A stretch of DNA of 64,000 nucleotides. Origin: Brevibacterium sediminis (GTDB lineage Bacteria > Actinomycetota > Actinomycetes > Actinomycetales > Brevibacteriaceae). Positions 48,146 through 56,237 of the stretch are shown one piece after another; position 1 is the first letter of the stretch, and every line of letters begins with the position of its first letter. The position numbers and the translations under genes were made by a program. The stretch lies in assembly GCF_013623905.1 (NCBI RefSeq), contig NZ_JABKDD010000001.1, positions 124,001 through 188,000 on the forward strand, written 5' to 3'. The notes under the pieces are model-generated. The model was not told the origin of the DNA. It searched no databases and was given only the letters and a program-made list of their open reading frames with translations.

Positions 48146-49722
48146 AGGGGGATGTTACCGTGCTTGCGCGCGGGAGCGTCGACGTGCTTGTTCTTCAGCG
48201 CACGCAGGGAACGCACGATCCGGCTGCGGGTCTCGCTCGGCTTGATGACGGCGTCGATGTAGCCTTCCTCGGCGGCCAGGTACGGGTTGAGCAGCGCATC
48301 CTCGTAGTCCTGAATGAGTTCGGCACGCGCCGCTTCGACGTCCTCACCGGCCTCTTCGACGGCCTTGAGCTTACGGCGATAGACGATGTTCGCCGCGCCC
48401 TGGGCACCCATGACCGCGATCTGCGCGCTCGGCCAGGCGAGATTGATATCGGCACCGAGCTGCTTCGACCCCATCACGCAGTACGCGCCGCCGTAGGCCT
48501 TGCGGGTGATGAGGGTGACGAGCGGAACGGTGGCCTCGCCGTAGGCGTAGATGAGCTTGGCGCCGCGGCGGATGATGCCGCCGTACTCCTGGTCGGTGCC
48601 CGGCAGGAACCCGGGCACATCGACGAAGGTGAGGATCGGCAGGTTGAAGGCATCGCAGAGGCGCACGAAGCGTGCGGCCTTCTCCGAGGCGTCGATGTCG
48701 AGGGTGCCGGCCAGCTGCATGGGCTGGTTGGCGATGACGCCGACGCTCACACCTTCGACGCGGCCGAACCCGGTGACGACGTTCGGAGCGAAGAGCTCGG
48801 AGACCTGCAGGAAATCGCCGTCGTCGAGGATCGTGGTGACGACGTCGAGGATGTCGTAGGGCTGCGAAGGCGAATCCGGCATGAGCGTATCCAGCGCCTC
48901 GTCCTCGGGAGTCACCGACAGATCGGACTCGAACTCGTCGGCATCGGCCGGGTCGAGGTTGTTCTGCGGCAGGAACGAAAGCAGATCGCGCACATAGTTG
49001 AGCGCATCGTCCTCATCCGAGGCCAGGTAGTGCGCGTTTCCGGACACGGTGTTGTTCGTCCGTCCGCCGCCGAGCTCCTCATGGCCGACGGACTCTCCCG
49101 TGACGGTCTTGATGACGTCGGGGCCGGTGATGTACATGTGGCTGATCTGATCGACCATGATCGTGACGTCGGTCAGTGCGGGGGAGTACACGGCGCCGCC
49201 GGCCGAGGGACCCATGATGAGCGAGATCTGGGGGATCACTCCCGACGAGGCGACATTGAGGCGGAAGATCTCGGCGAACAGCGCAATCGATCCGACGCCC
49301 TCCTGGATCCGGGCGCCTCCCGAGTCGTTGATGCCGATGATCGGGCAGCCGAGCTTGAGAGCGAGCTTCTGCACCTTGACGATCTTGCGGCCGTTGGCTT
49401 CGGCGAGGGATCCGCCGAGGACGGTGAAGTCGTGAGCGAAGACCGCGACGGTCTTGCCTTCGATCGTGCCCAATCCGCAGACGACTCCGTCACCGTCGGG
49501 GCGGTTGTCCTGCATCCCGAACTGGTGATTGTGATGGCGGGCGAATTCGTCGATCTCTTGGAAGGAGTCGGCGTCGAGGAGAGCGTCGATGCGTTCACGG
49601 GCGGTCTGTTTGCCGCGCTTGTGCTGGTTGTCCACCGAGCGCTGATTGCCCGTGTGGGCTGCTTCTCGGCGCTGGGTGAATGCGTCGATGCGCTCGGCTG
49701 TGGTCCGTGGGGTATCCGTCAT
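48142..49722 (-). CDS. Acyl-CoA carboxylase beta subunit (carboxyltransferase, AccD/PccB type)
   Basis: A 526-residue carboxyltransferase that moves CO2 from carboxybiotin to acetyl- or propionyl-CoA. N-terminal and C-terminal crotonase-fold halves are both present: [19 protein letters not shown] and [16 protein letters not shown] in the first, and [20 protein letters not shown] and [19 protein letters not shown] in the second, typical of PccB-like subunits. TATTGT ends 6 bases before the ATG on the minus strand, with no useful SD, so it may be leaderless. Its partner biotinylated alpha subunit is not in the window; birA is divergent 67 bases away. Confidence 0.93.
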   Translation of the reverse strand: MTDTPRTTAERIDAFTQRREAAHTGNQRSVDNQHKRGKQTARERIDALLDADSFQEIDEFARHHNHQFGMQDNRPDGDGVVCGLGTIEGKTVAVFAHDFTVLGGSLAEANGRKIVKVQKLALKLGCPIIGINDSGGARIQEGVGSIALFAEIFRLNVASSGVIPQISLIMGPSAGGAVYSPALTDVTIMVDQISHMYITGPDVIKTVTGESVGHEELGGGRTNNTVSGNAHYLASDEDDALNYVRDLLSFLPQNNLDPADADEFESDLSVTPEDEALDTLMPDSPSQPYDILDVVTTILDDGDFLQVSELFAPNVVTGFGRVEGVSVGVIANQPMQLAGTLDIDASEKAARFVRLCDAFNLPILTFVDVPGFLPGTDQEYGGIIRRGAKLIYAYGEATVPLVTLITRKAYGGAYCVMGSKQLGADINLAWPSAQIAVMGAQGAANIVYRRKLKAVEEAGEDVEAARAELIQDYEDALLNPYLAAEEGYIDAVIKPSETRSRIVRSLRALKNKHVDAPARKHGNIPL

Positions 49723-49753
49723 GTCTCCACAATAACGATGACGTGAGACTTCG

Positions 49754-49783
49754 TTGTGCACTCTCACCAAAAGAATCTAGAGT
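49754..49783 (+). promoter_or_regulatory. Promoter for leaderless birA
   Basis: TTGTGC (49754-49759), an 18-base spacer, then TAGAGT (49778-49783), with the GTG start 6 bases on. No SD is present, so the mRNA should start at or next to the GTG. The accD -10-like TATTGT on the other strand is at 49729-49734, so both start within a 67-bp space. Confidence 0.5.
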
Positions 49784-49789
49784 GGTCTG

Positions 49790-50662
49790 GTGAACAGCCA
49801 ACACAATTCCCTTCTCGTCGACGTCGACTCAGTGCGCCGCACCGCTGCGGATCGTGGTCTCTCGCTCCCGCCGCTGATCTGGGACGATAGCTGCACCTCG
49901 ACGAATGACGAACTTGCGCGAGTGGTCCGAGAAGGAGCCGACGCCGGTTCGCCCGTGGCCGAATTCACCATCCGCGGCACCGACTTCCAGAACGCCGGAC
50001 ACGGCCGACTGGGCCGGACCTGGACGGTACCCGCCCGCCGGTCGCTGACGTGGTCGATTCTGCTCACACCCCCGGCCGGGTTCTCCCAATGGGGATGGGT
50101 CCCGCTCATCGCCGGTGAGGCCGTGCACTCCGCCGTCACCGAGGCGGGAGTGCCCGCCGCGATCAAATGGCCCAACGACGTGCTCACCGCCGAGGGCAGG
50201 AAGCTGTGCGGGATCCTCGCACGCGTCGAACCCCTGGCCGGCGGACCGCAGATCGTGTTGGGGATGGGGCTGAACACCCGGTTGGAGCCTGCTGATCTGC
50301 CGCGCGAAGACGCGAGCTCAATAGCGATCGAAACCGGAATCGACGGTTCAGAAATTGATCATGAAGCATTGCTAGTCTCGATTCTCGGCACACTGATCCC
50401 CTGCTACAGAGAGCTGATCGACTATGGAGATGAGGATTTCCGCGACAGCCGCACAGCGCGGAGAGTGCGTGATCATATGGTGACGCTCGGGTCGCGGGTT
50501 CGGGTGGAGAAGCCTGACGGTTCCGACATCATCGGCACCGCCACGGGGCTGGACGCAGGAGCCGACCTCATCATCGACGATCAGGTGTGCTTAAGCGCCG
50601 GAGACGTCCACCATCTGCGTCCGGCCGCGGCCCCGACCGCTGCGGAGAGGAGCCAAGACTGA
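49790..50662 (+). CDS. birA: Biotin-[acetyl-CoA-carboxylase] ligase (BirA, class I without DNA-binding domain)
   Basis: A 290-residue biotin protein ligase that makes biotinyl-AMP and attaches biotin to the carboxylase carrier lysine. The biotin loop is GHGRLGRTWTVPARRSLTW, with KWPNDVL and GRKLCGILARVEP following. The C-terminal SH3-like domain (230-285) has LGSRVRVEKPDGS and GTATGLDAGADLIID. No N-terminal HTH, so it is not the repressor type. GTG start, leaderless. Divergent from the accD-like gene, its pathway partner, and followed by the adenylate cyclase gene with a 1-base TGATG overlap. Confidence 0.92.
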   Translation: MNSQHNSLLVDVDSVRRTAADRGLSLPPLIWDDSCTSTNDELARVVREGADAGSPVAEFTIRGTDFQNAGHGRLGRTWTVPARRSLTWSILLTPPAGFSQWGWVPLIAGEAVHSAVTEAGVPAAIKWPNDVLTAEGRKLCGILARVEPLAGGPQIVLGMGLNTRLEPADLPREDASSIAIETGIDGSEIDHEALLVSILGTLIPCYRELIDYGDEDFRDSRTARRVRDHMVTLGSRVRVEKPDGSDIIGTATGLDAGADLIIDDQVCLSAGDVHHLRPAAAPTAAERSQD

Positions 50663-52365
50663 TGGCGGTTTCGGACTTCACCGCCGGATTCGACATCGTC
50701 GAACCGGAACGGCTGGGCACACCCGAGGTCGGAGAAGCCGCAGGCACCTCCGCAGAGACTCGGCCGGCCGACGCCGGCACCCAGTCGCACAGAGACGCGC
50801 CCCGGTCCGCCGACGCATCGCAGCCGACCGCTCAGTCCCAGTCCGATGCCGTACCCCGGACGGAGTCGGATAGCCGGTCCGCCCCTGATTCTTCGCCGAG
50901 CCCGGAGCCGAAGGACGACGGTGAGACCTCGTCGACCGCCGAGGCGGACGATCGTTCCCCGGACACCCTCCTCGAGGAGGCGGCCGAGTCGAGCGCGGGC
51001 GATCCCTATGATGACGTCGACGGCGATGACGAGCCTGTCGGCGGCCTGACGGGGTCCGCGCCTCAGGCAGGAGAGGTCGGCGCGCAGCTCGCCGACGAGG
51101 TCACGGCTGATCCTGGCGCACCCCCCGCGGATGCTGCCGATGCGGACGCGGATGCGGATGCGGCCGACCCGGACATCGACGTCGATGAGGACTTCTTCAG
51201 CGGACTGCGTGAGGATCCGCGCACCACAGCGCTGCCGATCATCGACGAGGACGACGCCGACGGAGCTCTCGACGCGGACGGTCCCGACTTCGACGGCACG
51301 ATCTATGAGACCCGAACCGCGGCCGAACGACTCGAAGAGATCCTGCTCGACGGCAAGCGCGTCCTCGACCGACGGGAGGCCGCGAAACTCGGCGGGATCT
51401 CCACGGTCTCGGCCCGGAAGATGTGGCGGGCCCTCGGCATGTCCCAGGCGAAGCCGACGGATAAGGCCTACACCGTCAGCGATGCGCACGCCCTGCGGAT
51501 CTGGGCCAAGCCCGTCGCCGACGGTCTCATCGACCAGACCACCGCGCTGTCCCTGGCCCGGGCGATCGGCCAGACGACGGACCGCCTCGTCGTCTGGCAG
51601 ATGGAGACCCTTGTCGAATTCCTCACCGAGGAGAAGGGACTGACCGACCCGGAAGCACGCCGGGATGCCCTGGCCGTCGTCGAAGAGATGATCGACCCGC
51701 TGCAGAAGATGCTCACCTACTCCTGGCGGCGCAACCTCGCCGACGTCATGGGCCGTCTCAACGTCAATGTCTCCGACGGGCTGGCCATGGACAACAGGCA
51801 GGGCTGGTACGACTCCTCGATGCCGTTGGCCCGCGCCGTCGGATTCATCGATCTCGTCTCCTTCACCCGCCTGTCGCAGAAGATGGAGCCACGGCAGCTG
51901 GCGGACATGGTCCAGGAGTTCCAGGGCATGGCCTACAACATTGTCGCCACCGGCGGCGGACGGGTCATCAAGACCGTCGGCGATGAAGTGTTCTTCGCCG
52001 CGTCGACCCCTCTGGCCGGGGCCGAGATCGCCATGACGCTGATGGAGCGCGTGACTGCCGCCGAGGACCTGCCCCAGGCGCGCGTCGGCTTCGTCTGGGG
52101 ACGGGTGCTCTCCCGCCTCGGCGATATCTTCGGCTCCAGCGTCAACCTCGCCGCCCGCCTGACGGCCGTGGCCGACCCAGGGACGATCTTCACCGACGAG
52201 GAGACCGCACGAGTGCTCTCGGCATCGGACGACTACGTCTTCGAACCGCGCGATTCGATTTCGCTGCACGGACTCGGCGAGACCGCCATCGGCGAGATGA
52301 AGCGCGGCACCGCCGCCAAGATGCGCCTCGACCTCGACGACGATCCCGAGAACTCAGACCAGTGA
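50662..52365 (+). CDS. Class III adenylate/guanylate cyclase with Rv1264-like regulatory domain
   Basis: A 567-residue cyclase. Residues 1-210 are acidic and disordered (Asp/Glu/Ala/Ser-rich, with DADADADAADPDIDVDEDF). Residues 220-370 resemble the helical autoinhibitory domain of mycobacterial Rv1264 (DRREAAKLGGISTVSARKMW, DAHALRIWAKPVADGLIDQT). The catalytic domain (about 380-550) has metal-binding Asp in GFIDLVSFTRLSQK and TVGDEVFFAAS, and the transition-state Asn and Arg in SSVNLAARLTAV. In Rv1264 this layout gives pH-dependent activity; that is inference here. It is translated right after birA. Confidence 0.88.
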   Translation: MAVSDFTAGFDIVEPERLGTPEVGEAAGTSAETRPADAGTQSHRDAPRSADASQPTAQSQSDAVPRTESDSRSAPDSSPSPEPKDDGETSSTAEADDRSPDTLLEEAAESSAGDPYDDVDGDDEPVGGLTGSAPQAGEVGAQLADEVTADPGAPPADAADADADADAADPDIDVDEDFFSGLREDPRTTALPIIDEDDADGALDADGPDFDGTIYETRTAAERLEEILLDGKRVLDRREAAKLGGISTVSARKMWRALGMSQAKPTDKAYTVSDAHALRIWAKPVADGLIDQTTALSLARAIGQTTDRLVVWQMETLVEFLTEEKGLTDPEARRDALAVVEEMIDPLQKMLTYSWRRNLADVMGRLNVNVSDGLAMDNRQGWYDSSMPLARAVGFIDLVSFTRLSQKMEPRQLADMVQEFQGMAYNIVATGGGRVIKTVGDEVFFAASTPLAGAEIAMTLMERVTAAEDLPQARVGFVWGRVLSRLGDIFGSSVNLAARLTAVADPGTIFTDEETARVLSASDDYVFEPRDSISLHGLGETAIGEMKRGTAAKMRLDLDDDPENSDQ

Positions 52366-52401
52366 GCGGCTGCAGCGGCCGCTGACAGCACAGGCGGCAG
52401 A

Positions 52402-52437
52402 CAGCTGAGCCCAGCACCGAGGTGCTGGGCTCAGCTG
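52402..52437. terminator. Bidirectional terminator hairpin between cyclase and topoisomerase genes
   Basis: CAGCTGAGCCCAGCACC-GA-GGTGCTGGGCTCAGCTG: perfect 17-bp arms with a 2-base centre. It lies 36 bases after the cyclase stop and 64 bases from the end of the converging topoisomerase gene. There is no U-tract; strength of the stem and position support a shared terminator. It differs in sequence from the three dispersed palindromes, sharing only GCCCAGCA. Confidence 0.65.
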
Positions 52438-52501
52438 CTGAAACGGCCGACGGGCCGAGTGGTTCGCCAGAGCAGGGCCCTCCGTCAGGGCCGGTCCGAG
52501 C

Positions 52502-55258
52502 TCAGAACAGGGCGGAGTCGTCGTCCTCGTCGTCATCGTCATGGGAGACGATCACGGCGCCTTCGATGTCGAACTTCGACCGCGCGATCTCGTCCTTGGC
52601 CTCATCGAGGTCGAGATCGAGCTCATCGAAACTGGTCGCCAGTCCTTGCTGCCCCTGCTGCTCCTTGCGTGCTGATCGCTTTCCGCCGGACTTCGGCTTC
52701 TCTTCGCCGGTGCCGGATGCAGAATCAGCGTCAGCTTCGGCTGATGCCTCAGCCGATTCGTCGCCGTCGGCCGTTGGGGAACGGTCGGCGGATTCGGCAC
52801 CGCCGAGGCGGGGCAGGGTGCCGATGACATCGATCTTCGATTCCAACGGCGATCCCGTCCCATCGCGACGGGACAGTTCGGCCGGAAGCGTGCGTGCACC
52901 GCCGGCGGTGGCAGCAGCCTGCGGAGAGTCGCCGACCCAGGCCAGTGACAGTTCGGTCTCGCCCTTGAGGAACTTGTGGGCGCGCACCCCGGAGGTGGCT
53001 CGCCCTTTGGTCGGGAACTCGGAGAATTCGCTGACCTTGATCGACGACGATGGGGCGCCGTAGAAGTTCTCACCGCTGGCGATCGTGACGACCGCGAAGC
53101 TGCCGAGCTCGGCATCCGCGGTACCGTCCTCGTCGGTCTTCGCCGCCTTCGGAGTCATTCCGAAGAAGATCACCTTCGCCTCGGCGGCCACCTTGATTCC
53201 GGCCACACCCGAGGCGTTCCAGCCCTGTGCACGCAGACCGGAGGCGTCGAAGGCGAGCAGCTGAGCATTCGAGGTCACGAATACGGAGAGGGAATCGTCG
53301 ATGTCCTCGGGTTGGGCGACCCCGACGACGGAGTCCTTTCCCTTGAGGGTGATGGCTTCCCACTCGTTCTTGTTCGGCCGACCGGCCACCGACACGCGTT
53401 TGACGACGCCGTCGGCGGTGCCGAGGACGAATTCCCGGTCGAGGTCGATCAGACCGATGATCTTCTCGTTCTTCTCCAGCGCCGCATATTCGGCGATCTT
53501 CACACCGCCGGCGACATTGGGCCGTGCCGCGGCCGGCGGCAGGGCGGGCAGATCGACGACGTCGACCATGTGCAGTCGACCGGTGGTGGTGATGGCGCCG
53601 ACCTTGCCCTGAGTGGTGGTGACGATCTCCGAGACCAGCGCATCATGGCTGGAGCGGCGACCCTCACGTGCCAGCGGAGCGGCATCCGAGGTGCGCGCAA
53701 TGCGTCCGGAGGTCGACAGCAGCACCCGGCAGGGAGAATCGGCGATCTTGAGGTTCGTCGGAGCCTTTTTGCCCTTGGCCGTCAGCTCCTTCATCGAGCC
53801 TTCGATGAGGACGGTGCGTCGCGGAGAGCCGATGACCTCGGCCGTGGACTCCAGTTCCGAGGCGACGAGTTCCCGCAGCTTCGCCTCATCGGCGAGCAGC
53901 GATTCGAGGTAGTCGATCGTCTTCTTCAGCTCGTCGCGTTCGGCCTCGAGTTCGAGACGCGAGAACTTCGTGAGCCGACGCAGCTGCAGATCGAGGATGT
54001 AGGTCGCCTGCAGCTCGGAGAGCTCGAAGACGTCCATGAGGCGGGTGCGGGCCGTGGCCGCATCGTCCGAGGAGCGGATGAGCTGGATGACCTCATCGAT
54101 GTCGAGGATCGCAATGAGCAGACCTTCGACGAGGTGGAGCCGGTCCTTGGCCTTGCGCAGCTGGAAGACCGTGCGCCTGCGCACCACGTCGATGCGATGG
54201 GAGAGGTAGACCATGAGCAGCTCGCGCAGTCCCAGGGTCCGCGGCTGTCCCTCGACGAGGCAGACGTTGTTGATGCTGAACGATTCCTCGAGGGGAGTCT
54301 GGCGGTAGAGCTCGGCCAGCACCGCCTCGGGGTTGAAGCCGTTCTTCACGCCGATGACCAGACGCATGCCGTTCTTGCGATCCGAATAGTCATCGATCGA
54401 GGCGATTCCGGACAGCTTCTTCGCCCCGACCGCGTCCTTGACCTTCGACACGACCTTCTCCGGTCCCACGAGGTAGGGCAGTTCGGTGACGACGATTCCC
54501 TTGCGGCGGGCACTGATGTTCTCGATGGACACGGTGGCGCGGGTGCGGAAGGTGCCGCGACCGGTCTCATAGGCCTCGCGCACTCCGTCGAGGCCGATGA
54601 TCCGTCCGCCGGTGGGCAGATCCGGGCCGGGGATGAAGCGCATGAGCTCCGAGAGTCCGGCATCGGGATTGCGGATGAGGTGGGCGCAGGCGGCGATGAC
54701 CTCGCCGGGATTGTGCGGGGCCATGTTCGTGGCCATGCCGACGGCGATGCCCGAGGCGCCGTTGATGAGCAGATTCGGGAAAGCGCTGGGCAGGACCTCG
54801 GGCTGGGTGAGTGTGTTGTCGTAGTTCGGCACGAAGTCGACGACGTCTTCGTCGAGCCCGGCGATCATGTGCATCGACGCGGTCGTGAGTCGAGCCTCGG
54901 TGTAGCGCGGGGCAGCGGGACCATCGTCGAGGGAGCCGAAGTTGCCGTGGCCGTCGACCAGGGGCACACGCATGATGAAGCCCTGGCTGAGGCGCACGAG
55001 GGCGTCGTAGATCGCGGTGTCGCCGTGCGGGTGGAGCTTGCCCATGACATCGCCGACGATGCGCGAGGACTTCACATGTCCGCGGTCAGGGCGCAGCCCC
55101 ATATCGCCCATCTGGTAGACGATGCGCCGCTGGACGGGTTTGAGGCCGTCCCTGGCGTCGGGCAGTGCGCGGGAGTGGATGACCGAGACCGCATATTCGA
55201 GGAACGAACTCTCCATCTCTGAGGAGACGTCGACTTCGATGACTCTGCCTTCGGGCAT
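52502..55258 (-). CDS. parC: DNA topoisomerase IV / gyrase-type subunit A
   Basis: A 918-residue type IIA topoisomerase A subunit, which cleaves and rejoins DNA. The catalytic Tyr is Y119 in PAAPRYTEARL; the quinolone region is GKLHPHGDTAIYDALVRLSQ, with Thr81 at the usual Ser83 position and Asp85 at Asp87. The breakage-reunion domain runs to about 500, then a coiled coil, then the beta-pinwheel C-terminal domain (520-800). I do not find a canonical QRRGGRG gyrase box, favouring topo IV-like ParC over GyrA. The last 100 residues are acidic. ATG at 55258 after AAAGGAG. Single gene; no parE in the window. Confidence 0.88.
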   Translation of the reverse strand: MPEGRVIEVDVSSEMESSFLEYAVSVIHSRALPDARDGLKPVQRRIVYQMGDMGLRPDRGHVKSSRIVGDVMGKLHPHGDTAIYDALVRLSQGFIMRVPLVDGHGNFGSLDDGPAAPRYTEARLTTASMHMIAGLDEDVVDFVPNYDNTLTQPEVLPSAFPNLLINGASGIAVGMATNMAPHNPGEVIAACAHLIRNPDAGLSELMRFIPGPDLPTGGRIIGLDGVREAYETGRGTFRTRATVSIENISARRKGIVVTELPYLVGPEKVVSKVKDAVGAKKLSGIASIDDYSDRKNGMRLVIGVKNGFNPEAVLAELYRQTPLEESFSINNVCLVEGQPRTLGLRELLMVYLSHRIDVVRRRTVFQLRKAKDRLHLVEGLLIAILDIDEVIQLIRSSDDAATARTRLMDVFELSELQATYILDLQLRRLTKFSRLELEAERDELKKTIDYLESLLADEAKLRELVASELESTAEVIGSPRRTVLIEGSMKELTAKGKKAPTNLKIADSPCRVLLSTSGRIARTSDAAPLAREGRRSSHDALVSEIVTTTQGKVGAITTTGRLHMVDVVDLPALPPAAARPNVAGGVKIAEYAALEKNEKIIGLIDLDREFVLGTADGVVKRVSVAGRPNKNEWEAITLKGKDSVVGVAQPEDIDDSLSVFVTSNAQLLAFDASGLRAQGWNASGVAGIKVAAEAKVIFFGMTPKAAKTDEDGTADAELGSFAVVTIASGENFYGAPSSSIKVSEFSEFPTKGRATSGVRAHKFLKGETELSLAWVGDSPQAAATAGGARTLPAELSRRDGTGSPLESKIDVIGTLPRLGGAESADRSPTADGDESAEASAEADADSASGTGEEKPKSGGKRSARKEQQGQQGLATSFDELDLDLDEAKDEIARSKFDIEGAVIVSHDDDDEDDDSALF

Positions 55259-55275
55259 GGAACTCCTTTGACGCA

Positions 55276-55364
55276 CGAACTGTTCGATTCGAACACCCGC
55301 CCGCGCCGAGGCTAGACCTCAGCGGGGGAGGGCACCCGTCGATTCTAGCGTTCGATTTGCGAAC
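55276..55364. promoter_or_regulatory. Inverted repeats in the topoisomerase A promoter region
   Basis: Three dyads with the same half-site lie upstream of the ATG: CGAAC-T-GTTCG (55276-55286), TGTTCGA-T-TCGAACA (55281-55295), and GTTCG-ATTTG-CGAAC (55350-55364). On the minus strand TAGAAT (55347-55342) is a good -10 placed just downstream of the third dyad. Spacing of the GAAC/GTTC halves does not match LexA (N4), so the binder is unknown. Confidence 0.4.
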
Positions 55365-55405
55365 TCCTGCTCAATCGGGCGTTCCCGGAGGGTTCGTGTC
55401 GGAGC

Positions 55406-55960
55406 TCAGGCATCGTCGCGGCCGCTGCGCAGCCACTGGAAGAACTCCTTGAGGTATGCCTCGACATGCGAGCGCTCAGCCGTGCCGGCGACGAGTTCGC
55501 TGACCATCATGCCCGCGACCGAGCTGTTGACCCGTTGCGCGTATTCGGCGTCGATGCCGGCGAAGCGCATGATGAATTCCCTGATCGCGCGGAGGTTCTT
55601 CTCCTTGGCGATCACTGCCTCAGGCGGCAGAGCCGGATCCAGGCTGAGCATCATCATCGTGTAGAACCGGTTGCGGTCCGTGGTCAGCCAGTTCATGCAG
55701 AAGTCGATGGCGACCTCGATCGGGTCAGCGCCCGGAGCACGTACCAGCTCCGGCAGGCGTTCGAGCTGCTGGGAGTTGAGCTCTCCGATGCGTTCCATGA
55801 TTCCGGTGATCAGGGCATCGCGGGTGCGGTAGACATTCGAAGTCGACCCCACCGGCAGTTCGGCCAGTGCATCGACTGCCCGATGGGTGAGTCCGCGGAC
55901 TCCTTGTTCGGCGACTACGGCGATCGCGGAGTCGGTGACGACGTCTCTGCGCGAAATCAT
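55406..55960 (-). CDS. TetR-family transcriptional regulator
   Basis: A 184-residue TetR protein. HTH: SAIAVVAEQGVRGLTHRAVD and AELPVGSTSNVYRTRDALI. The C-terminal domain includes AIDFCMNWLTTDRNRFYTMMM. An inverted repeat CACGAA-N10-TTCGTG lies upstream at 56072-56093 and may be its own operator. The gene is downstream of the acetyltransferase gene on the same strand but separated by 277 bases with a hairpin, so is probably independent. Confidence 0.85.
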   Translation of the reverse strand: MISRRDVVTDSAIAVVAEQGVRGLTHRAVDALAELPVGSTSNVYRTRDALITGIMERIGELNSQQLERLPELVRAPGADPIEVAIDFCMNWLTTDRNRFYTMMMLSLDPALPPEAVIAKEKNLRAIREFIMRFAGIDAEYAQRVNSSVAGMMVSELVAGTAERSHVEAYLKEFFQWLRSGRDDA

Positions 55961-56041
55961 GACTGTGAGGCCTCGCTCTCATGGGACACCTGCTGAACGC
56001 GGGCGCCTGGGACGGTGGATGACCAGTGACTGGCCACAGAC

Positions 56042-56063
56042 AATGGCCGCCGGAGCGGCCATT
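56042..56063 (-). terminator. Hairpin downstream of the acetyltransferase gene
   Basis: AATGGCCGC-CGGA-GCGGCCATT: perfect 9-bp arms with a 4-base loop, about 175 bases after the acetyltransferase stop and 82 bases before the TetR start on the minus strand. GTCTGTGG follows on that strand. The long distance makes it a distal terminator or part of the TetR leader. Confidence 0.4.
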
Positions 56064-56071
56064 CATTAAAA

Positions 56072-56093
56072 CACGAATTCATAACATTTCGTG
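56072..56093. promoter_or_regulatory. Candidate TetR autoregulatory operator
   Basis: CACGAA (56072-56077) and TTCGTG (56088-56093) are inverted, separated by 10 AT-rich bases (TTCATAACAT). The site lies 112 bases upstream of the TetR ATG at 55960 on the minus strand, in otherwise low-GC sequence. Confidence 0.35.
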
Positions 56094-56237
56094 GTGAACG
56101 GATACAGACACTACCCGTCAAGTCTGCGAATTGGTATAGGACGCGCCAATATGCCGCTGTGACAGTGAAATTCGAAGACGGCCTGCGGCGGGTGTGGATT
56201 CTCCTTTCAGCTGGGCGGGCGTCTGCTCCAATCCGTC

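Noticed and set aside
52976..55222. About 750-codon open frame antisense to the topoisomerase A gene
   Set aside because: Low-complexity acidic product without motifs; the other strand has the catalytic Tyr and quinolone region of a conserved protein.
55276..55295. LexA box upstream of the topoisomerase gene
   Set aside because: GAAC and GTTC halves are separated by 1 base, or face the other way, not the 4-base spacing required.
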